From: Bacteroidales bacterium UBA1176
Lineage (GTDB): Bacteria; Bacteroidota; Bacteroidia; Bacteroidales; WCHB1-69
Direction: 5' to 3'
DNA: 27,238 nt
Assembly: GCA_002311645.1 (NCBI GenBank)
Contig: DBYW01000005.1
Location: 1-27,238, forward strand
In this document: positions 23,491 to 27,238 of the stretch, one piece after another
Numbering within the stretch: position 1 is the first letter of the stretch
Layout: every line of letters begins with the position of its first letter
Position numbers and translations under genes: made by a program
The notes under the pieces: generated by a model
What the model was told of the DNA's origin: nothing
Databases searched by the model: none
Seen by the model: only the letters and a program-made list of their open reading frames with translations

Positions 23491-25137
23491 TTAAAGGCCT
23501 AACACCTTGAGGCCTTGGTTGAAGCGGATGTCACGCGGGATACCGGCCTTGTTGATGCGGTCGAGATCCTTCTGGAGCGTTGGCGGAATGGTGCCGTGCT
23601 CGCTGCTGAATTGGGAAGCATACTCAAAATTGCCTTCGGCCTGGGTCTTGAGGATGGTGGCGATCCAGTCATTAACAGCCTTTTGTGCCTTGTCGTAATT
23701 AATATGGTAGGTGTCGTTCCCGTTGCGGGTGAAAGCGCCGGCATCCTCGAAGAAATTGTAGCACATCATGTTGGCGACACCGTGGGCATCACCTGCGCCG
23801 AAACGCACGGAACGCAGCAGGCCGACAATATAAGTGGTGATGGCATCTTCGACTGTGATGTTGTCGATTTCACCCTTTTCGATAAGGCTGAGCACGAGGT
23901 GCAAGCCGATGATGTCGGCCTTGGCCTCTTCCCAGTTGGAGTTCTCGGTGCGCATGGCGGCATCCACGGAGCCTTTGCCGTTGATGGTCTGCTTGACACC
24001 CAGGCCATGTCCCACTTCGTGGAAGGTGACATTCCAGAAGAAGGCGTCGAAGTTGATATGGTTCTGTTGTGAAGGTTCAATGACGATTTCGCCGATGGGC
24101 TTCATGATCATGTCGAACTTGGCGCGCATGGCATTGCGCAGCTGGAAGCGGCGGGAACCCTTCAGTGCCTGCACCTTGTCGTCATTAGGCAGGTTGATGG
24201 CGATGGTCTTGCCACCGGCGTTGCAATCGCCGCCATAGAAGATGACATCATAGACATTCATGTCGGAAGAGGTGCCCGGAACGTAGTTTTTGTATTTCGG
24301 GTCGCACGGCAGCTCTTTCTGGAGTTGCGGCAACATGGCCACGAACTTGGAGAGTTTGCCGCTCTCCTCCTCGTCCTTCACCAGCACGAAAGCCTCGTAT
24401 GAAGTCTTCACGGAATTCAGTTTGTCGTCGTAGTTCTCGATAGGTCCGAAGACAAAGTCGAGTTTGGAATCCTTCATGTCCATCCAGGCGAGGTCGCTTT
24501 GGAAATAGTCATCGGTGAGGAGGGCTTTCTTGCGTTCGGTGAGATATTTCTTCATGGAAGCATTCTCGCAGATGTCGATGGCCTTGTCAAGGAGGTCGCA
24601 CACCTTGGAGATCTCCGCCTGGTAATATTCATGGTACCAGACCGTCTTGAGGGTGCCGTCCTCGTCGCGGGTGAGAACAGTATAGTGGGAACTCTTGTTG
24701 GGGTCGTCATATGCGTTAAACTCCTCCAGGGTCAGGTCTTGCGGATAGTAGCGTGCCGTGAGGGGTTTCTCCTTATAGTCGGGCACGAAGGGCTTGTCGT
24801 CGTCAAGGCGGTCCCAAGGGCCGTAATTGAGGAGGGCGAACTCACGCATCCAAGGATCCTTAAGGCCGGTCATTTTCTTTTTGTTTCCGAAAGTCTGTTT
24901 CCAGAACAGGTCGTCCATAATCTGTCCGATCTCGAAGAAAATGGGAATAAGTTCCTTGTCGTTGGCACTCAGTTTGGAGATGTCCGTCGTGAGGTCGAAG
25001 GTCGCGTACTCTTCAACCTTGAGTTGGAGTTCGCTTTTGGGGGCTTCCTCTTTGGGTTCTGCGGTCTTGCTCTTGCAGGCCGGCATCAACATGGCAATGC
25101 AGCCAAAGGCGACAATCATGGTAGTCAGTTTTTTCAT
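23491..25137 (-). CDS. M49-like (dipeptidyl-peptidase III family) zinc metallopeptidase lipoprotein
   Basis: A 548-residue protein with a lipoprotein signal: KK, hydrophobic MIVAFGCIAML, lipobox MPAC (Cys21), then a Lys/Glu-rich linker. The zinc site is FHEVGHGLG (His373, Glu374, His377), with a downstream NWEEAKADIIGLHLV (Glu403/404) matching the position of the third-ligand helix EECRAE in dipeptidyl-peptidase III. Classical M49 enzymes have HEXXGH with an extra residue; here the spacing is HEXXH. Family members remove dipeptides or act on oligopeptides; substrates here are unknown. Another conserved stretch is NLPNDDKVQALKGSRRFQLR (316-335). It is likely periplasmic or surface-attached and has its own -7 element at 25175-25182. 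Confidence 0.82.
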   Translation of the reverse strand: MKKLTTMIVAFGCIAMLMPACKSKTAEPKEEAPKSELQLKVEEYATFDLTTDISKLSANDKELIPIFFEIGQIMDDLFWKQTFGNKKKMTGLKDPWMREFALLNYGPWDRLDDDKPFVPDYKEKPLTARYYPQDLTLEEFNAYDDPNKSSHYTVLTRDEDGTLKTVWYHEYYQAEISKVCDLLDKAIDICENASMKKYLTERKKALLTDDYFQSDLAWMDMKDSKLDFVFGPIENYDDKLNSVKTSYEAFVLVKDEEESGKLSKFVAMLPQLQKELPCDPKYKNYVPGTSSDMNVYDVIFYGGDCNAGGKTIAINLPNDDKVQALKGSRRFQLRNAMRAKFDMIMKPIGEIVIEPSQQNHINFDAFFWNVTFHEVGHGLGVKQTINGKGSVDAAMRTENSNWEEAKADIIGLHLVLSLIEKGEIDNITVEDAITTYIVGLLRSVRFGAGDAHGVANMMCYNFFEDAGAFTRNGNDTYHINYDKAQKAVNDWIATILKTQAEGNFEYASQFSSEHGTIPPTLQKDLDRINKAGIPRDIRFNQGLKVLGL

Positions 25138-25174
25138 TTGGTATGGGATTTAGTGGTACAATCTAAACGAGTGG

Positions 25175-25182
25175 CAAAAATA
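25175..25182 (-). promoter_or_regulatory. -7 promoter element of the M49-like gene
   Basis: Reverse strand reads TATTTTTG (TAnnTTTG), 37 bp before the ATG at 25137. No -33 TTG is seen at ideal spacing. Confidence 0.4.
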
Positions 25183-25235
25183 CAAAATAATATCGGATTT
25201 ATCCCTTTTAGTCTTGCGAAAAAAATAGTGTGATA

Positions 25236-25307
25236 ATCTGTGGAAATCTGCGTGGTCTGCGGGAAAATAAAACGCCCGCAGAACTCGCAAAAAAACGCAG
25301 AGAAGAT
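25236..25307. repeat. Repetitive ctgcg/cgcag intergenic segment with hairpin
   Basis: Short related words recur on one side (atctgtgg, atctgcgtgg, tctgcggg), and their complements follow (cccgcaga, aacgcagaga). A perfect 8-bp inverted repeat, TCTGCGGG / CCCGCAGA with an 11-nt loop, spans 25256-25282. Such ctgtggaaatctgcg / cgcagagaa strings look like intergenic repeats that I recall in Bacteroidales genomes (not searched). The segment lies between the divergent M49-like gene and the oxidoreductase operon. I do not regard the 78-codon frame across it as a gene. Confidence 0.45.
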
Positions 25308-25367
25308 ATTTCAAGATTTAAAGGGATAATTCCAATTTTTTTTAGTGTTGGGAACGAAAAAAAATCG

Positions 25368-25375
25368 TACATTTG
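25368..25375 (+). promoter_or_regulatory. -7 promoter element of the 2-oxoacid oxidoreductase operon
   Basis: TACATTTG matches TAnnTTTG. A TTG at 25348-25350 gives a 17-bp spacer, slightly short of the consensus. The leader to ATG 25445 would be about 63 nt. Confidence 0.5.
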
Positions 25376-25444
25376 CCACCTCGTAAAAAGTACACAAACA
25401 ACAACTAACAACCCAATTAATAACATTTTTAAATTAACAGAATT

Positions 25445-25666
25445 ATGGCATTTAAAGGAGCTTTAATCATTGACACGGAGAAGTGTAAGGGGTGCGGTGT
25501 CTGCATCACGGGATGCCCCAACCAGTGCATCGGCCTCTCCAAACATGTGAACGCGAAAGGCTACAACTACCTCGAGATGGTGAACGAGGACGGCTGCATC
25601 GGCTGCGCCAGCTGCGCGGTGATCTGTCCAGACGGCGTCATCGAAGTCTATCGTGCGAAAGAATAA
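25445..25666 (+). CDS. 2[4Fe-4S] ferredoxin-like delta subunit of a 2-oxoacid:ferredoxin oxidoreductase
   Basis: A 73-residue protein with two complete CxxCxxCxxxCP clusters: CKGCGVCITGCP (residues about 15-26) and CIGCASCAVICP (about 51-62). Each binds one [4Fe-4S] cluster to carry electrons from the thiamine-dependent active site to ferredoxin. Length and spacing match the KorD/VorD type of delta subunit. It is the first gene of the operon; the alpha subunit gene follows after 59 bp. A free-standing ferredoxin is the alternative, but the gene order makes a subunit far more likely. Confidence 0.9.
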   Translation: MAFKGALIIDTEKCKGCGVCITGCPNQCIGLSKHVNAKGYNYLEMVNEDGCIGCASCAVICPDGVIEVYRAKE

Positions 25667-25725
25667 GCCCGAACCGCTTTCATTCAGAATCAAAAAAACA
25701 ATTAAACAACTAAACTTCGTAAAAA

Positions 25726-26805
25726 ATGGCAAAAGAATTAAAATTAATGAAGGGTAATCAAGCCATTGCTGAGGCTGCTATCCGCTGTGGTTGCGACGGT
25801 TATTTCGGATATCCGATCACGCCGCAGAGCGAGGTCCTCGAGCACCTGATGGCGGAAAGACCATATCTGACAACCGGCATGGTTGTGCTGCAGGCTGAAA
25901 GTGAATTAGCATCCATCAACATGGTCTATGCGGGCGCCGCTTGCGGCAAGCGCGTAATGACCTCGTCCTCCTCTCCCGGTTTCTCGTTGATGCAGGAAGG
26001 GCTTTCCTACATCGCCGGCGCCGAGCTTCCCGCATTGTGCGTCAATGTGGTGCGCGGCGGCCCAGGCCTCGGCACCATCCAACCCTCCCAGTCCGACTAC
26101 TTCCAGACCACCAAGGGCGGCGGCCACGGCGACTATCGCCTCATCACCCTCGCCCCTGCATCTGTACAGGAGATGTACGACTTCGTGGAACTCGGTTTCG
26201 ATCTTGCCTTTAAATACCGCAACCCCGTCGCCATCCTTTCCGACGGCGTCATCGGCCAGGTGATGGAAAAGGTCATGGTGGACGACTACAAGCCCCGCTG
26301 GACGGACGAATACATTGAGAAGACCTGCCCGTGGGCTGCCACCGGACACCGTTCCACCGGCAAGCACCGCATCGTGACCTCTCTTGAGCTCGAGGCTCTG
26401 AAGCAGGAGGCCATCAACGACCGCATCCAGGCCAAATACCGCAAATGCGAGGAGGAAGACGCCCGTCACGAGGCCATCCAGTGCGACGACGCCGAATACC
26501 TGTTCGTGGCTTACGGCTCCGCAGCCCGTATCTGCATGAAGGCTGTCGAGTTAGCCCGTGCCGAAGGCATCAAGGTCGGCTTGGTGCGTCCTATCACTCT
26601 GTGGCCGTTCCCGACGAAAGCCGTGGCTGAAATCGGCGGACGCATGAAGAAGATCCTCAGCGTCGAGATGAACGCCGGCCAGATGATCGAAGACGTGAAG
26701 TTAGCAGTGGGCTGCAACGTGCCCGTTGAGCACTTCGGACGCTACGGCGGCGTGATCCCGACCCCGGTCGAAATCGTAGAAGCCTTGAAAAAAATAGTTA
26801 AATAA
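25726..26805 (+). CDS. vorB: 2-oxoacid:ferredoxin oxidoreductase alpha subunit (VorB/KorA type)
   Basis: A 359-residue protein. Opening KLMKGNQAIAEAAIRCGCDG, then FGYPITPQSEVLEHL, the pyrimidine-binding domain of the thiamine-pyrophosphate enzyme; then GKRVMTSSSSPGFSLMQEGL and RGGPGLGTIQPSQSDYFQTT; the C-terminal half (about 258-359) is the transketolase-C-like domain (EYLFVAYGSAARICMKAVEL, LVRPITLWPFPTKAV). The complex oxidatively decarboxylates a branched-chain or 2-keto acid to an acyl-CoA, reducing ferredoxin, in anaerobic metabolism. Sequence style is closest to 3-methyl-2-oxobutanoate (Vor) enzymes, but 2-oxoglutarate (Kor) cannot be excluded. The beta subunit follows after 17 bp. Confidence 0.9.
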   Translation: MAKELKLMKGNQAIAEAAIRCGCDGYFGYPITPQSEVLEHLMAERPYLTTGMVVLQAESELASINMVYAGAACGKRVMTSSSSPGFSLMQEGLSYIAGAELPALCVNVVRGGPGLGTIQPSQSDYFQTTKGGGHGDYRLITLAPASVQEMYDFVELGFDLAFKYRNPVAILSDGVIGQVMEKVMVDDYKPRWTDEYIEKTCPWAATGHRSTGKHRIVTSLELEALKQEAINDRIQAKYRKCEEEDARHEAIQCDDAEYLFVAYGSAARICMKAVELARAEGIKVGLVRPITLWPFPTKAVAEIGGRMKKILSVEMNAGQMIEDVKLAVGCNVPVEHFGRYGGVIPTPVEIVEALKKIVK

Positions 26806-26822
26806 TTTAAGCACTTGAAATT

Positions 26823-27238
26823 ATGACAAGAGAAGATATAATCAAACCCGAAAATTTGGTGTACAAACGCACTCCGGTCCTCACGGATGCAACCATGCAC
26901 TACTGCCCAGGCTGCGGTCACGGTGTCGTTCACAGAATCATCGCCGAGGTGATTGAAGAGATGGGCATTCAAGACAATGTCATCGGCATCTCCCCGGTCG
27001 GCTGCTCCGTCTTGGCCTACAACTATTTCGATGTTGACTTCGTGGAAGCCGCCCACGGACGTGCTCCCGCCTGCGCCTCCGCCATCAAGCGCCTGCGTCC
27101 GGAAACCTTCGTGTTCTCCTACCAAGGCGACGGTGACCTGGCCTCCATCGGCTGCGCCGAAGTGATGCACGCCTGCAACCGCGGTGAGAACATCACCATG
27201 ATCTTCATCAACAACGGCATCTACGGCATGACCGGCGG
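26823..27238 (+). CDS. 2-oxoacid:ferredoxin oxidoreductase beta subunit (thiamine-pyrophosphate binding), partial
   Basis: The reading frame starts at ATG 26823 and is still open at the window edge after 138 codons, so the 3' end is missing. It reads MTREDIIKPENLVYKR, then HYCPGCGHGVVHRIIAEVIE, the four-residue CPGCGH zone of the beta subunit, GISPVGCSVLAYNYFDVD, AAHGRAPACASAIKRL and the thiamine-diphosphate motif YQGDGDLASIGCAEV ... NNGIYGMTG. This subunit carries the cofactor-binding core of the VorA/KorB type. Whether a gamma subunit gene follows cannot be seen. Start is chosen because of tight coupling to the alpha subunit gene. Confidence 0.9.
   Translation, partial: MTREDIIKPENLVYKRTPVLTDATMHYCPGCGHGVVHRIIAEVIEEMGIQDNVIGISPVGCSVLAYNYFDVDFVEAAHGRAPACASAIKRLRPETFVFSYQGDGDLASIGCAEVMHACNRGENITMIFINNGIYGMTG

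Noticed and set aside
24499..25233. 244-codon forward frame opposite the M49-like gene
   Set aside because: Antisense to a lipoprotein gene with intact signal peptide and zinc motif.

Overview
The window looks like a chromosomal segment of an uncultured Bacteroidales bacterium (phylum Bacteroidota), probably from a lineage with a type IX secretion system. The evidence is a large secreted protein with a C-terminal T9SS sorting domain, a SusC-like TonB-dependent receptor paired with a DUF4249 lipoprotein, FISUMP and DUF4412 proteins, and many intergenic copies of the Bacteroidota -7 promoter element TAnnTTTG. Genes are moderately GC-rich and the spaces between them are AT-rich. I see no rRNA or tRNA genes, CRISPR array, insertion sequence or phage genes.

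Layout. 1-408 is non-coding, with a repeat-like hairpin segment and a promoter. 409-3798 encodes a large secreted glycine-rich / Ig-like / FISUMP surface protein and ends at a clear terminator. 3887-6536 is a forward three-gene operon: a DHH-DHHA1 phosphoesterase (NrnA-like) and two envelope FKBP prolyl isomerases. It ends at a strong bidirectional terminator facing a reverse block. That block holds a DUF4412 protein (6614-7321), a di-heme cytochrome c peroxidase lipoprotein (7394-8503) and topoisomerase IV subunit A (8507-11215); the last two are almost contiguous. Divergent from parC, 11492-14922 holds a TonB-dependent receptor and its DUF4249 lipoprotein. These converge on a subtilisin-like protease (15202-16968) whose end overlaps a tiny lipoprotein gene. 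17194-21795 is a roughly 1,530-residue multidomain T9SS cargo protein, followed by a Fur-family regulator. recF and an M49-like metallopeptidase lipoprotein lie on the reverse strand. The window ends inside a 2-oxoacid:ferredoxin oxidoreductase operon (ferredoxin-like subunit, alpha subunit, then a beta subunit cut by the window edge).

Working together. Most of the genes serve the cell envelope: nutrient uptake (TonB receptor + DUF4249), envelope protein folding (FKBPs), extracellular or periplasmic proteolysis (subtilase, M49-like), adhesion or carbohydrate-related surface proteins, and periplasmic peroxide reduction. Housekeeping functions (parC, recF, nrnA) and anaerobic 2-oxoacid metabolism (vor/kor operon) are interleaved.

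I did not find a clearly new defence or mobile system. The most interesting features are the mosaic surface proteins, an exact inverted repeat over the fur-family promoter, the overlapping mini-lipoprotein, the HEXXH-type M49 relative, and several intergenic short-repeat and hairpin elements.
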